Assembly (NCBI GenBank): GCA_963767645.1
Contig: CAVYEW010000011.1
Coordinates: 1-64,000 of the forward strand
DNA from: DATFDN01 sp963767645
GTDB taxonomy: Bacteria > Pseudomonadota > Alphaproteobacteria > Acetobacterales > Acetobacteraceae
Reading direction: 5' to 3'
Length of the DNA stretch: 64,000 bases
Positions 51,196 through 60,387 of this stretch are shown here, piece by piece; position 1 is the stretch's first letter; each line of letters opens with the position of its first letter. Position numbers and translations under genes: made by a program. The notes beneath the pieces are model-generated. The model saw only the letters and a list, made by a program, of their open reading frames with translations. It had not been told where the DNA came from and ran no database searches.

Positions 51196-53276
51196 CGGGG
51201 AAGCTCCACTGCGATCGATCCATCCGGCAGGATTTCGGCCTTTCCGCCCGGCCCGATGACGAGCGTGCTCTCGTTCTCCTCGACGATCGCCGGGCCGCGC
51301 AGAGGCGTTCCGGGGCGGAGGGCGTAGCGATCATAGACCGGCGCCGATACGGCGCCCTCCTGCTGCGGAAAGCGCATCGGGCGGTGCCCTTTGAGTGCGT
51401 CACGGTCCGGCCCAAGCCGTTCGGTACGCCGCAGCGTAATCGCGCGCTGCGCGCCCGGCATCGGCGCGGTCAGCGACAGGCGCAAGGCGACGATTTCGAT
51501 CGCGGCGTCAGGAGGCGTGCGGGTGAACAGGGCGCGGTAGCGCTCCTCGAACGCCTCGCGCAGATCAGCTTGGGTCAAGGTCTCCGGCAGCATGACCGTG
51601 ATCTCGAAGCCCTGCCCGACATAGCGCATGTCCGCCATCCGGCGCACCGCGAGCTCCGCCATGTCCGCGCCTGACTGGGCTATGACTGCGAGACCGTCCT
51701 GGCGCAGGCGCTCCATGATTTCGGCCAGAGCCTTCCAGTCCACCCGCTCGAGCGGCGCGTGCACCGAAGCGACGCGATCGACGCGCGCGGGCGCCATCAG
51801 CATGCCGAGTGCGCTGCCCGCGCCGGCACCCATAGGACAAATCAGCCGCCGCAGTCCGAGCTTGCGGGCCACCTGCCAGGCATGTACTGGCCCGGCCCCG
51901 CCGGTCGCGAGCAGCGTGTAGTCGCCGAGCGCGCCGCCGCGCTCGGCGATCGCAACCCGCGCGGCGCCGGCCATCACCTCGTTGACCAGGTCATGCACCC
52001 CGGCGGCGGCCCGCGCCGGGGTAAGGTCGAGACTCGCCGCCAGGCGCTCCAGGCTGGCGGACGCGGCTTCTTCATCCACGCGCATCTCGCCGCCCAGGAA
52101 GAACCCCGCGTCGAGATAGCCGAGAAGGAGGTCGGAATCGGTCACGGTGGGCGCCCCACCCCCGCGCCCGTAGCAGGCCGGACCCGGTACGGCGCCGGCA
52201 CTCTCCGGGCCGACCTGCAGCGTTCCCAGCTCGCTGCGCCGCGCGATGGAGCCGCCGCCCGCGCCGATCTCGATCAGCTCGATCGTCGCGATCTGGATGG
52301 GAAGCCCGCTGCCGCGCAGGAACCGTTTCTGCCGCGCCGCCTCGAAGCCCCACCCGACGAGCGGTTCTCCATCGTCCACGAGAGCAAGCTTGGCGGTCGT
52401 GCCGCCCATGTCGAAGGCCAGCACGCGATCCAGCCCGGCGCTGCGGCCGAACCATGCGCCGGCCAGCGCGCCCGCCGCCGGCCCGCTTTCCAGCAGCTGC
52501 ACGGGCGCACGCTTCGCCTCATCCATATGGGTCAGCCCGCCGTTCGAGAGCATGAGGAACAGCCGGCCCGGGATGCCGATCTCGGCAAGCGCGCGTTCCA
52601 GCCGGTCCAGATAGGTCTCGGCGATCGGCCGCACATAGGCGTTGGCGACGGTGGTGCTGGCGCGGGGATATTCCCGGATCTCCGGCGCGACGTCGCTGGA
52701 GAGCGAAAGCGACAGGTCCGGAAAGCGTCGCGCGATCGCCTCCGCCGCGATACGCTCATGGCAGGGATTGGCGTAGGCGTGCAGGAACACGATCGCCAGG
52801 CTGCGGACGCCCGCCGCCTCCAGCGCCTCCGCCTCGCGCAGGACCGCCTCCACGTCGAGCGGGGTCACGATAGCGCCGTCGGGTGCCAGCCGCTCCAGCA
52901 CCTCGCGCCGCCAGGGCCGGGGCACGAGCGGGGCCGGCATCTCGATGGCGAGGTCGTAGAGCTCGTATTTGCGCTCCCGGCCGATTTCCAGCACGTCGGC
53001 GAAGCCGGCGGTAGTCAGCAGGCCGGTGGGTGCCCCCTTGCGCTCGATCAGCGCATTGGTGAACAGCGTCGTCGCATGCACGACCCGGCCGATCTCGTGC
53101 GCCGCAATGCCAGCATGGGCGAGCAGGTTCCGAATCCCGTCCAGCGCGCCGCGCGACGGATCATCCGGCGTCGTGCTCTCCTTCCAGATCGCGGCGCTGC
53201 CGTTGCGGTGGTCCAGCGCGACCAGATCGGTGAACGTCCCGCCGATGTCGATGCCGAGCGAGATTGGTCCCGCCAT
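51192..53276 (-). CDS. hyuA: Hydantoinase A / oxoprolinase-type subunit
   Basis: 694 residues. The N-terminal actin/hexokinase-like ATPase fold 'ISLGIDIGGTFTDLVALD' and 'ALVNEV'-like region are followed by 'VLAFDMGGTTAKLALVDDGEPLVGWGFEA' and 'GAGGGSIARRSELGTLQVGPESAGAVPGPACYGRGG'. The C-terminal part ('GAGAGSALGMLMAPARVDRVASVHAPLERVDW') is typical of HyuA. The subunit binds ATP and drives ring opening with HyuB. Divergent from the livK copy 2 gene (90-bp gap), suggesting shared control of uptake and ring opening. Confidence 0.93.
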   Translation of the reverse strand: MAGPISLGIDIGGTFTDLVALDHRNGSAAIWKESTTPDDPSRGALDGIRNLLAHAGIAAHEIGRVVHATTLFTNALIERKGAPTGLLTTAGFADVLEIGRERKYELYDLAIEMPAPLVPRPWRREVLERLAPDGAIVTPLDVEAVLREAEALEAAGVRSLAIVFLHAYANPCHERIAAEAIARRFPDLSLSLSSDVAPEIREYPRASTTVANAYVRPIAETYLDRLERALAEIGIPGRLFLMLSNGGLTHMDEAKRAPVQLLESGPAAGALAGAWFGRSAGLDRVLAFDMGGTTAKLALVDDGEPLVGWGFEAARQKRFLRGSGLPIQIATIELIEIGAGGGSIARRSELGTLQVGPESAGAVPGPACYGRGGGAPTVTDSDLLLGYLDAGFFLGGEMRVDEEAASASLERLAASLDLTPARAAAGVHDLVNEVMAGAARVAIAERGGALGDYTLLATGGAGPVHAWQVARKLGLRRLICPMGAGAGSALGMLMAPARVDRVASVHAPLERVDWKALAEIMERLRQDGLAVIAQSGADMAELAVRRMADMRYVGQGFEITVMLPETLTQADLREAFEERYRALFTRTPPDAAIEIVALRLSLTAPMPGAQRAITLRRTERLGPDRDALKGHRPMRFPQQEGAVSAPVYDRYALRPGTPLRGPAIVEENESTLVIGPGGKAEILPDGSIAVELPR

Positions 53277-53366
53277 GAGCTGCCTCCGCCTGCCAACCGC
53301 TCAGCTTGTGGAAGAGCGGCCGATCGGGCAACCTTGCCTGACCGGGACGATCAGGAAGGGGGCGTC

Positions 53367-54628
53367 ATGCTCCAAATCTCACGCCGAAGCCTTGGGCGGC
53401 TCGCGCTGGCTTTGCCCGCGGCTGGCTCTGTGTCCGGCAGCGGCCGCGCGCATGCGGCGGCACCCGTGAAGATCGGCGCCATCTATCCGCTCAGCGGCAA
53501 TGCCGGCTCGGCTGGACAGGCGCTGCAGAAGGCGATCGAGGTGGGCGTGGATATCGTCAACAACGCGCACCCGGACCTCTCCGCTCTTCCGCTCGGTCCG
53601 ACGGCGGGATTGCCGAACCTTGGCGGCGCGAAAGTGCAGGTGAACTTCGCCGACCAGCAGGGCAATCCAGCGATGGCGCAGAGCGACGCGCTGCGCCTGA
53701 TCACCCAGGACCGGGTGACCGCCCTGGTCGGCTGCTATCAATCGAGCTGCACGCTGACCGCGAGCGCGGTGGCCGAGCGGTACGGCATCCCTTTCGTGGC
53801 CGGCGAATCGGTCGCCTCCAATCTGACCGAGCGCGGCTTCAAATGGTTCTTCCGCACCACCCCGATCGGCAGCGACTTCGTCAAGGCGTACGGGGAATTC
53901 CTCTCGGGTCTGGCGAAGCAGGGCCACCGGATCCGCAGCGTCGCGATCGTCAACGAGAACACCGATTACGGCAGTTCCACCTCCGATGCGATAGCGGCCG
54001 GGCTGAAGCACTACGGGCTCAGCGTGGCGCCCCGCATCTCCTACAACGCCAACAGCAGTGATCTCTCCACCGAGGTACTGCAGCTAAAGCAGGCCAATCC
54101 GGACACGGTGATCTTCCTCAGCTACACCTCGGACTCGATCCTGTACATGAAGACGATGCACACCCTGGCCTACAAGCCGCCGGTGGTGATCGGGGACGAT
54201 TCTGGTTTCTCCGATCCGCTCGTTCGTCAAGTCGGTCGGCGATCTGGCGCAGGGCGCGATCAACCGCAGCGCCTTCGTTGCCGGCAAGCAGGGCAGCACG
54301 AGCTGGGTTGTCAACGAGTTGTACCAGAAGGCCGCGGGCCATGCCCTGGATGACACCAGCGCGCGCGGGTATGAACAGGTTCCTGGTTCTGTGCGACGCG
54401 ATCAACCGGGCCGGCTCGACCGAGCCCGCCAAGATCCAAGCGGCGCTGCGCACGACCGACCTGAAGGCGGACCAGATCATGATCGGCTATGACGGGGTGA
54501 AGTTCGGGCCGAACGGTCAGAACCAGTTGGCTTCGACCCTGCTGGTGCAGTTGCGCGGCACCCAATGGGACGCGGTGTGGCCGGAAGCGAAGGCGACGGC
54601 GAAGGTTGAGCTTCCATTCAAGGGCTGA
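53367..54628 (+). pseudogene. livK: Branched-chain amino acid/amide-type ABC binding protein, copy 2, two frameshifts
   Basis: The first 280 or so residues are in one frame: a Tat-like signal S-R-R-S-L-G-R-L, 'VKIGAIYPLSGNAGSAGQALQKAIEVGVDIVNNAHPDL' and 'AIVNENTDYGSSTSDAIAAGL'. After 'GDDSGFSDP' (about 54213) one extra base shifts to 'SFVKSVGDLAQGAINRSAFVAGKQGSTSWVVNELYQ'. At about 54362 another shifts to 'FLVLCDAINRAGSTEPAKIQAAL'. Removing both gives 419 residues, matching paralogue copy 1 (418). An AGGAAGG site precedes the ATG. It heads livHMGF. Confidence 0.82.
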
Positions 54629-54667
54629 CTTGACGAATCTTTCCCCTCCCGACCTGCGGGACCGCCC

Positions 54668-55526
54668 ATGATTGTGCTGCAGGTGATCGTCAGCGGGCTG
54701 CTGCTGGGGGCCGTCTACGCACTCTTCTCCTCCGGTCTCACCCTGATCTGGGGAATGATGAACGTCGTCAACTTCGCCCACGGCGATTTCGTCATGCTGG
54801 CGATGTACATCGCCTTCTTCTGCTGGACGGGGTTGCACGCCGGCCCGGCGGTGTCGGTGCCGGTGGCCGCGCTCGGGCTGTTTCTGCTCGGCGTTGTCGT
54901 TTATTTCGGCCTGATCAAGGGCGTCATGCGCGGGCCGATGCTGGCGCAGATCCTGTCAACCTTCGGCCTCGCCCTGCTGCTGCGCTACAGCGCGTTCTGG
55001 GCGTTCTCGGCCAATTTCGTGACCTTGCCGAACGACCTGGTCGGCGGGACGATCGTCGCCGGCGGCCTGCGCATCCCCGCCTCGCGCTTGATGGCCGGGA
55101 TCGTGGCGTTGCTGCTGACGCTCGGGATGCACCTGATGCTGACCCGCACCGCGCTGGGCAGCCGGATGCTGGCGGTCGCCGAGGATCGCCAGGCGGCGAT
55201 GCTGGTCGGCATCCGGCCCGATCCGATGCAGGCGCTGGCCTGGGGCATGGGCGCGGCGAGCACCGGCATCGCTGGCGCGCTGATCGCGCTGTTCTATTAC
55301 ATCTCGCCCACGGTCGGGGAATCGCTGGTGCTGATCGCCTTCGTGGTGGTCTGCCTTGGCGGTTTCGGCAGCGTGCCGGGCGCGCTGGTCGCCGGCCTGC
55401 TGATCGGGCGTCATCGAGAGCCTGTCCGCCTACTGGGCCGGCGCGGTCTATCAGGACGCGGTGGTCTACGCGCTGTTCCTCGCCGTGCTCTGGATACGGC
55501 CGCAGGGCCTGATGGGAACGTTGTGA
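54668..55526 (+). pseudogene. livH: Branched-chain amino acid-type ABC permease LivH, frameshifted near the 3' end
   Basis: Family opening 'IVSGLLLGAVYALFSSGLTLIWGMMNVVNFAHGDFVMLAMY' with about eight helices and the coupling loop 'AVAEDRQAAMLVGIRPDPMQALAWGMGAASTGIAGAL'. At 55407-55409 one extra G in 'CTGATCGGGCGTC' throws the frame into livM. Deleting it restores 'GVIESLSAYWAGAVYQDAVVYALFLAVLWIRPQGLMGTL' and a TGA at 55524-55526, giving 285 residues, normal for LivH. The apparent 611-residue LivH-LivM fusion is therefore an artefact. Part of livKHMGF. Confidence 0.85.
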
Positions 55527-56503
55527 GGCGCGTTGTCGCCGGCCTCGTGGTGGCTCTGACCGCAATCGTCGTCTGGCCGCTGCTGGTGGACAATGTTTAT
55601 CTCCAGCGCATCGGCGCGCTGGTGCTGCTGATGGCGATCTCCGCTTCGGCATGGAACATCGTGGGCGGCTTCGCCGGCCAGGTCTCGGTCGGGCACGCCA
55701 TCTTCTTCGGCGCGGGGGCGTACTCGTCCCTCGTCGTATTCACGCAGCTCGGCTGGCCGCCCATCGCCGGCGTGCCGCTTGGCGTCGCCGTCAGCCTCGT
55801 GCTGTCGGTCGTGGTGGGTACGCCCACGTTCCGGCTGCGTGGGCATTACTTCTCCATGGCGACGATCGCGGCGGCGGAGCTGATCCGAATTCTGGTCGCA
55901 AACTGGCCGCTGTTGGGTGCGGCGGTCGGGCTGATGGGACCGGCGACGCCACGCGGCCTTGCCGACCTCTCCTTCACCTCGCCTCTGCCATACTATTACC
56001 TGTTCCTCGTCGTGCTGTTGATCCTGCTGGCGCTGACGCGATGGATGCAGCGCAGCCGCATGGGATACTATCTGCGTGCGATCAACGCCGGCGATCGCGC
56101 GGCGCGCAGCCTGGGCGTGCCGGTGCTGCGCTACAAGCTGTACGCGCTGATGTTTTCGGCCGCCTTCACCTCCGTCGCCGGCTCGCTCTACGTCATCATG
56201 GTCGGCTTCGCCGATCCCGACAGCGTCCTTGGCATCCTGGTCTCGGTCAAGCTCGTCATCATGGCGGCGGTGGGCGGCGCGGGAACCCTGCTCGGCCCGC
56301 TGATCGGCTCGATCCTGCTGGTCCCGCTCGAGGAGGCGACGAACGCCGCCTTCGGCGGATCGGGCAGCGGCATCACATACGTCGTGTACGGCGCGATCAT
56401 CATGCTCGTGGCCCGCTTCGAGCCCGGCGGCCTGCTCGACCTCGCGCGGCGCGTGCGCCTCCGCCTGGTGCGACGGAAGGAGACGGTGCGCCGTGCTGCT
56501 TGA
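55523..56503 (+). CDS. livM: Branched-chain amino acid-type ABC permease LivM
   Basis: 326 residues from GTG 55523, which overlaps the restored livH TGA (GTGA). Typical LivM: 'LVLLMAISASAWNIVGGFAGQVSVGHAIFFGAGAYSSLV', 'TFRLRGHYFSMATIAAAELIRILV', the cytosolic loop 'LRAINAGDRAARSLGVPVLRYKLYALMFSAAFTSVAGSLYVIMVGFADPDS', and 'MAAVGGAGTLLGPLIGSILLVPLEEA'. It forms the second half of the inner-membrane channel. It overlaps the livG start by 11 bases. Confidence 0.9.
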   Translation: MRRVVAGLVVALTAIVVWPLLVDNVYLQRIGALVLLMAISASAWNIVGGFAGQVSVGHAIFFGAGAYSSLVVFTQLGWPPIAGVPLGVAVSLVLSVVVGTPTFRLRGHYFSMATIAAAELIRILVANWPLLGAAVGLMGPATPRGLADLSFTSPLPYYYLFLVVLLILLALTRWMQRSRMGYYLRAINAGDRAARSLGVPVLRYKLYALMFSAAFTSVAGSLYVIMVGFADPDSVLGILVSVKLVIMAAVGGAGTLLGPLIGSILLVPLEEATNAAFGGSGSGITYVVYGAIIMLVARFEPGGLLDLARRVRLRLVRRKETVRRAA

Positions 56504-57242
56504 GGCAACGGACATCGTGCGCACCTTCGGCCGGCTGCGCGCGGTGGACGGGGCGGGGCTCTCGCTCGCTGCCGGTCAGATCGTCGGGCTGATCGGGCCG
56601 AACGGCGCCGGCAAGAGCACCTTCTTCAACGTGCTGGCGGGCGACATCCCGCCGACCTCGGGCCGCGTCACGTTCGCTGGACACGACATCACTCGCGCGA
56701 GCCCGGAAACGCATGCCCGCCTGGGCATCGCCCGCACTTTCCAGGTTCCCGTCACCTTCGAGGATATGAGTGTCGTCGAGAACGTGCTGGTCGGCGCTTT
56801 CCTGCGTCATCCCCGCCGGGCAGAGGCGGAGCGCTTGGCACGCGACCTGCTCGCCTTCACTGGGCTCGACCGCCTTGCCGAAGCTCCGGCACGCCGCCTC
56901 GGCACACCAGGGCGCAAGCGGCTGGAGATCGCCCGCGCACTCGCCACCGGTCCGCGCGTGCTGCTGCTGGACGAGGCGCTGGCCGGCCTGAATCCCGCCG
57001 AGGTGCGTTCCGGGATCGAGCTGGTGCGCCGGATTCATGCGCGCGGGATCACGCTGGTCATTGTCGAGCACATCATGGAGGTAATCCTGAGCTTGACGGA
57101 CCATGCCGTGGTGTTCCACCAGGGTCGCGTCATCGCCGAGGGCCGTCCGCGCGAGGTGGTGCAGCAGCCGCAGGTCGTTTCAGCCTATCTTGGCCGCAGC
57201 CTCGCGCGCAGCCAAAAGCGTGACCAGGGGCAGCTTGCGTGA
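56493..57242 (+). CDS. livG: Branched-chain amino acid-type ABC ATPase LivG
   Basis: 249 residues from a GTG inside the end of livM. Walker A is G-P-N-G-A-G-K-S-T, then 'GRVTFAGHDITRASPETHARLGIARTFQVPVTFEDMSVVENVLVGAF'. The signature region reads 'LGTPGRKRLEIARALATGP', where most LivG have L-P-Y-G-x-Q-R-R-L-E-I-A-R-A-L. Walker B is 'VLLLDEALAGLNPAE' and the H-loop 'LVIVEHIMEVI'. The altered signature is worth noting but may be tolerated. The stop overlaps the livF GTG. Confidence 0.92.
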   Translation: MLLEATDIVRTFGRLRAVDGAGLSLAAGQIVGLIGPNGAGKSTFFNVLAGDIPPTSGRVTFAGHDITRASPETHARLGIARTFQVPVTFEDMSVVENVLVGAFLRHPRRAEAERLARDLLAFTGLDRLAEAPARRLGTPGRKRLEIARALATGPRVLLLDEALAGLNPAEVRSGIELVRRIHARGITLVIVEHIMEVILSLTDHAVVFHQGRVIAEGRPREVVQQPQVVSAYLGRSLARSQKRDQGQLA

Positions 57243-57970
57243 CCGCGGTCGCGCTCTCGGTGCGCAACCTCGCGGTACGCTACGGCGAGCTGATCGGCGT
57301 GGCCGATGTCTCGCTGGAGGTGCCGGAGGGCGCCGTGGTGGCGCTGATCGGCTCCAATGGGGCCGGCAAGACCACGACCCTCAATGCGATTGCCGGCTTG
57401 GTACCGGCGTCCGGCGGGCATGTTTTATGGCAGGGTCAGCCAATCGCCGGGCGCCCTGCCTATGCCGTGATCCGCCAGGGCCTGGCCCTGTCACCGGAGG
57501 GATGGCGGCTCTTCGTCAATCAGACCGTCGAGCAGAATCTTCGCCTCGGCGCCACCGTGCTGCGGGACCGCCGCCGCGTCGGCATGCTCCTCACACGGGT
57601 CTTCGATCTCTTTCCTCGCCTGGCGGAGCGTCGCGGCCAGCGCGCCGGCACCCTCTCGGGCGGGGAGCGGCAAATGCTTGCCCTCGGCCGGGCGCTGATG
57701 TCGGAACCGCGCATGCTGCTGCTCGACGAGCCCAGCCTCGGCCTCGCCCCGGCGGTGGTGGATAGCCTGTACGAGACCTTGGCCCGGCTGCATGGCGAGG
57801 GGCTCACCCTGTTGCTGGCCGAGCAGTCGGTCGAGCTGGCGCTGGAGATCGCCAGCCACGCCTATGTGCTGCAGACCGGTCGCACCGTACTGAACGGCCC
57901 CGCCGACGCGCTGGCGCAAGACCCGCACGTGCAGGAGATCTATCTTGGGCTCACCGCCTCCGAACCATAG
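57239..57970 (+). CDS. livF: Branched-chain amino acid-type ABC ATPase LivF
   Basis: 243 residues from a GTG overlapping the livG stop (GTGA). Walker A G-S-N-G-A-G-K-T-T, 'IRQGLALSPEGWRLFVNQTVEQNLRLGA', a canonical signature L-S-G-G-E-R-Q-M-L-A-L-G-R-A-L, Walker B 'MLLLDEPSLGLAPAVVD', and 'LLLAEQSVELALEIASHAYVLQTGR' are all typical of LivF. It pairs with LivG as the asymmetric ATPase dimer. Last gene of the importer operon. Confidence 0.94.
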   Translation: MTAVALSVRNLAVRYGELIGVADVSLEVPEGAVVALIGSNGAGKTTTLNAIAGLVPASGGHVLWQGQPIAGRPAYAVIRQGLALSPEGWRLFVNQTVEQNLRLGATVLRDRRRVGMLLTRVFDLFPRLAERRGQRAGTLSGGERQMLALGRALMSEPRMLLLDEPSLGLAPAVVDSLYETLARLHGEGLTLLLAEQSVELALEIASHAYVLQTGRTVLNGPADALAQDPHVQEIYLGLTASEP

Positions 57971-58003
57971 CGAGCCTGCCCCGGCGTGGTCCGCGAGGCC
58001 CCC

Positions 58004-58204
58004 GTGTCGCGGACACTGATCGTTATCGGACTCGTGCTCGCCGCATGCGGTGTGTTTTGGCCGTGGATCGGTCGGCTCGGTCTTGGGCGATTGCCCGGCG
58101 ACATCATCGTCCATCGCGAGAACTTCACGTTCTACGCGCCGATCGCGACCGGTCTGCTCATCAGCCTTGTGCTGTCCATCATAGCTTGGCTGCTAGGCCG
58201 GTGA
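58004..58204 (+). CDS. DUF2905 family small membrane protein
   Basis: 66 residues from GTG 58004, which has GAGG five bases upstream (a GTG at 57986 would add six residues). Two hydrophobic helices flank the family core: 'TLIVIGLVLAACGVFWPW', 'LGLGRLPGDIIVHRENFTFYAPIATGLLISLVLSIIAWLLGR'. R-L-P-G-D-I and the F-Y-x-P-I segment are the DUF2905 hallmark. Function unknown. It follows livF by 33 bases and may be co-transcribed. Confidence 0.88.
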   Translation: MSRTLIVIGLVLAACGVFWPWIGRLGLGRLPGDIIVHRENFTFYAPIATGLLISLVLSIIAWLLGR

Positions 58205-58210
58205 GCGGTC

Positions 58211-58234
58211 ATGCAACCGCCACGGTGGTTGCAT
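58211..58234. other. 24-bp palindrome upstream of the acyl-CoA operon
   Basis: ATGCAACCGCCACGGTGGTTGCAT: dyad symmetric at all but one pair (G opposite T, a G·U in RNA). It lies just after the DUF2905 stop and about 120 bases before the acyl-CoA dehydrogenase. It could be a regulator binding site or a weak terminator; the dyad and distance favour an operator, for example for a TetR- or GntR-type regulator. No regulator gene is in the window. Confidence 0.5.
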
Positions 58235-58354
58235 CATAGTTGCGGCCCCGGTTCGCAGAACCAGCGGCGTTGCCATCGCCGCTCAACCCGTTCAGGCTAG
58301 CCGCAGCAACTAATGGAGCCAGGCCGTGCTCGTAGCGTTGCCGGTCGACTACCC

Positions 58355-59521
58355 ATGATACCCACGGGCGAGCAGACCGAGTTCCGTGAGCTCGCCCGGC
58401 GTTTCGCGCGGGAACGCCTCAAGCCCGGCTATCAGGCCCGCGAGCGCCACGGCACGCTTGACCGCGACCTCCTGCGGGAGATGGGATCTCTCGGCCTGAT
58501 CGGGGTTGATCTTCCGGCAGAGCATGGCGGCCTTGGCACGGATGGCGTCACCGCCGGCATCGTCATCGAGGAGATCGCCTACGCCGACATCAACGTCAGC
58601 TATGTCCAGCTCCTGGCCTCGCTGCTCGGCAGCCTGATCGCGCGCTTCGCGCATCCCTCGGTCGCGCAAACTTGGCTCCCGCGGGTCATCGGCGGCGAGG
58701 CGGTGGTCGGGCTCGGGCTGACGGAGCCGCGTGGCGGCTCGGACGCGGCCAATCTGATCCTGCGGGCGGAGCGGCAGGGCGAGGACTACATCCTCAACGG
58801 CGAGAAGACCTCGATGTCCTTTGCCGATCAGGCCGACGCCATGATCGTCTTCGCCCGCACCGGACCGCACGGCTCCGGCGCGCGCGGCGTCTCCGCGTTC
58901 TTTGTCGATGCGGGTACCGCCGGGATCACGCGCACGCGGTTCGACGATGTCGGCTCCAGGATCGTCGGCCGCGGCTCCGTCTTCTTCGACAATGTCCGGC
59001 TTTCGCCGGAATGCCTGCTGGGACGCGAGAACGGCGGATTCTCGCAGGTGATGCAGGGCTTCGACTACAGCCGCGCCTTGATCGGGCTTCAGTGCGTTGC
59101 CGCTGCCCAGGCATCGCTGGATGAGACCTGGGATTACATCAAGCAGCGGGAGGCGTTCGGCGCGCCTATCGCGCAGTATCAGGGTGTCAGCTTTCCACTG
59201 GCGGAGGGCGAGACGATGATAGCGGCTGCGCGCCAGCTCTCGTATCATGCGCTCGCCCTGCGTGATCGCGGCGAGCGTCACACCGCTGAAGCGGCGATGT
59301 GCAAGTGGCTTGCGCCGAAGACCGCGGTGGACGTGATCCATCAATGTCTGCTCACACATGGCCATTACGGCTGGACGGTGGACCTGCCGCATCAGCAGCG
59401 ACTGCGCGATGTCATGGGGCTGGAGATCGGCGACGGCACCGCGCAGATCATGAAGCTTATCATCGCCCGCGAGCGCGTCGGGCATGTCGCCGTGCAGCAC
59501 GCCAATCGAGGCGACCGATGA
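58355..59521 (+). CDS. Acyl-CoA dehydrogenase
   Basis: 388 residues from ATG 58355 (in-frame ATG at 58313 possible; neither has a strong ribosome-binding site). Family motifs: 'EFRELARRFARERLKPGYQARERHGTLDRDLLREMGSLGLIGVDLPAEHGG', 'GLGLTEPRGGSDAANL' (FAD-binding), 'LNGEKTSMSFADQADAMIVFART', and 'AAMCKWLAPKTAVDVIHQCLLTHGHYGW'. With the CoA ligase, SDR and crotonase downstream, it resembles a cyclohexanecarboxyl-CoA dehydrogenase-like set. First gene of the operon; the stop overlaps the SDR start. Confidence 0.92.
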   Translation: MIPTGEQTEFRELARRFARERLKPGYQARERHGTLDRDLLREMGSLGLIGVDLPAEHGGLGTDGVTAGIVIEEIAYADINVSYVQLLASLLGSLIARFAHPSVAQTWLPRVIGGEAVVGLGLTEPRGGSDAANLILRAERQGEDYILNGEKTSMSFADQADAMIVFARTGPHGSGARGVSAFFVDAGTAGITRTRFDDVGSRIVGRGSVFFDNVRLSPECLLGRENGGFSQVMQGFDYSRALIGLQCVAAAQASLDETWDYIKQREAFGAPIAQYQGVSFPLAEGETMIAAARQLSYHALALRDRGERHTAEAAMCKWLAPKTAVDVIHQCLLTHGHYGWTVDLPHQQRLRDVMGLEIGDGTAQIMKLIIARERVGHVAVQHANRGDR

Positions 59522-60375
59522 GCGGCCAACCGGCCTTCGGGTTCAGTGACGCCGAGCTGGCCCGTCAACCCACGGTATTCCGCGACGGGCTGTTCGCGAA
59601 ATCCGGCGTCCTGGTCAGCGGTGGCGGCAGCGGGCTCGGCAAGGCGATCGCGGCGCTGTTCGTCCGGCTCGGCGCGCGCGTCGCCATCACCGGACGCCGC
59701 CCCGAACAACTCGATCGCGCGGCGGCGTTCCTGCGCGGCCTCGGCGGCGAGGTGTGGACCTACGCCATGACCATCCGCGATCCCGAGCAGGTATCCGCGA
59801 CCATCGCCGCCGCCGCCGCGTCGATGGGCGGCCTCGACATCGTGGTGAACAATGCCGGCGGGCAGTTCCCGCAGGCTGCGCTCGATTTCTCGGTGAAGGG
59901 CTGGAACGCCGTCATCGACACCAACCTGAACGGCACCTGGCACATGATGCAAGCCGCCGCGCGCGCCTGGGTTGCGGCGAAGCGCGGCGGGTGCATCGTC
60001 AACATCGTCGCCGATGTCTGGCGCGGCCTGCCCGGCATGGCGCATTCCTGTGCCGCCCGCGCCGGCGTGATCTATCTGTCCAAGACCGTCGCCGTGGAAT
60101 GGGCGCCGCACGCCATCCGGGTGAACTGCGTCGCGCCGGGCTGCGTGGAGACGTCGGCCTTCGCGCTCTACCCACCCGAGGGCGCGGCGTCGTTTCAGAA
60201 CGAGTCCAATCCGCTGCGCCGGGCGGGCGATGCGCAGGACATCGCCGAGGCGTGCGCCTGGCTCGCCGCGCCGTCGGGCAAGTTCGTCACCGGGGAGGTC
60301 ATCACGGTCGATGGCGGCCAGCAGCTCTGGGGCGATCCGTGGCCCGCCGGGCGACCGGCCTGGTTCGGCGGCTGA
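59518..60375 (+). CDS. SDR family oxidoreductase (2,4-dienoyl/trans-2-enoyl-CoA reductase-like)
   Basis: 285 residues from the ATG overlapping the dehydrogenase stop. NADP-binding 'GVLVSGGGSGLGKAIAALFVRLGARVAITGRR' and 'DIVVNNAGGQFPQAALDFS' are clear. Where classical SDRs have Y-x-x-x-K it reads 'MAHSCAARAGVIYLSKTVAVEWAPHAIRVNCVAPG', with Ala-Ala-Arg in the Tyr position. That pattern is typical of the DECR/PECR branch, which acts on acyl-CoA double bonds with a different Tyr/Lys. A C-terminal 'GEVITVDGGQQLWG' is normal. Likely an acyl-CoA reductase or hydroxyacyl-CoA dehydrogenase in the pathway. Confidence 0.87.
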   Translation: MSGQPAFGFSDAELARQPTVFRDGLFAKSGVLVSGGGSGLGKAIAALFVRLGARVAITGRRPEQLDRAAAFLRGLGGEVWTYAMTIRDPEQVSATIAAAAASMGGLDIVVNNAGGQFPQAALDFSVKGWNAVIDTNLNGTWHMMQAAARAWVAAKRGGCIVNIVADVWRGLPGMAHSCAARAGVIYLSKTVAVEWAPHAIRVNCVAPGCVETSAFALYPPEGAASFQNESNPLRRAGDAQDIAEACAWLAAPSGKFVTGEVITVDGGQQLWGDPWPAGRPAWFGG

Positions 60376-60387
60376 AAGGCGAGCCTG

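Noticed and set aside
51759..54353. An 864-residue plus-strand ORF spanning the hyuA antisense and livK
   Set aside because: The first 536 residues are antisense to hyuA with no family pattern; the real gene starts at 53367 with a ribosome-binding site and signal peptide.
54668..56503. A natural 611-residue LivH-LivM fusion protein
   Set aside because: The join is made by an extra G at 55407-55409; the alternative frame restores the normal LivH C-terminus and stop, and livM has its own GTG start.
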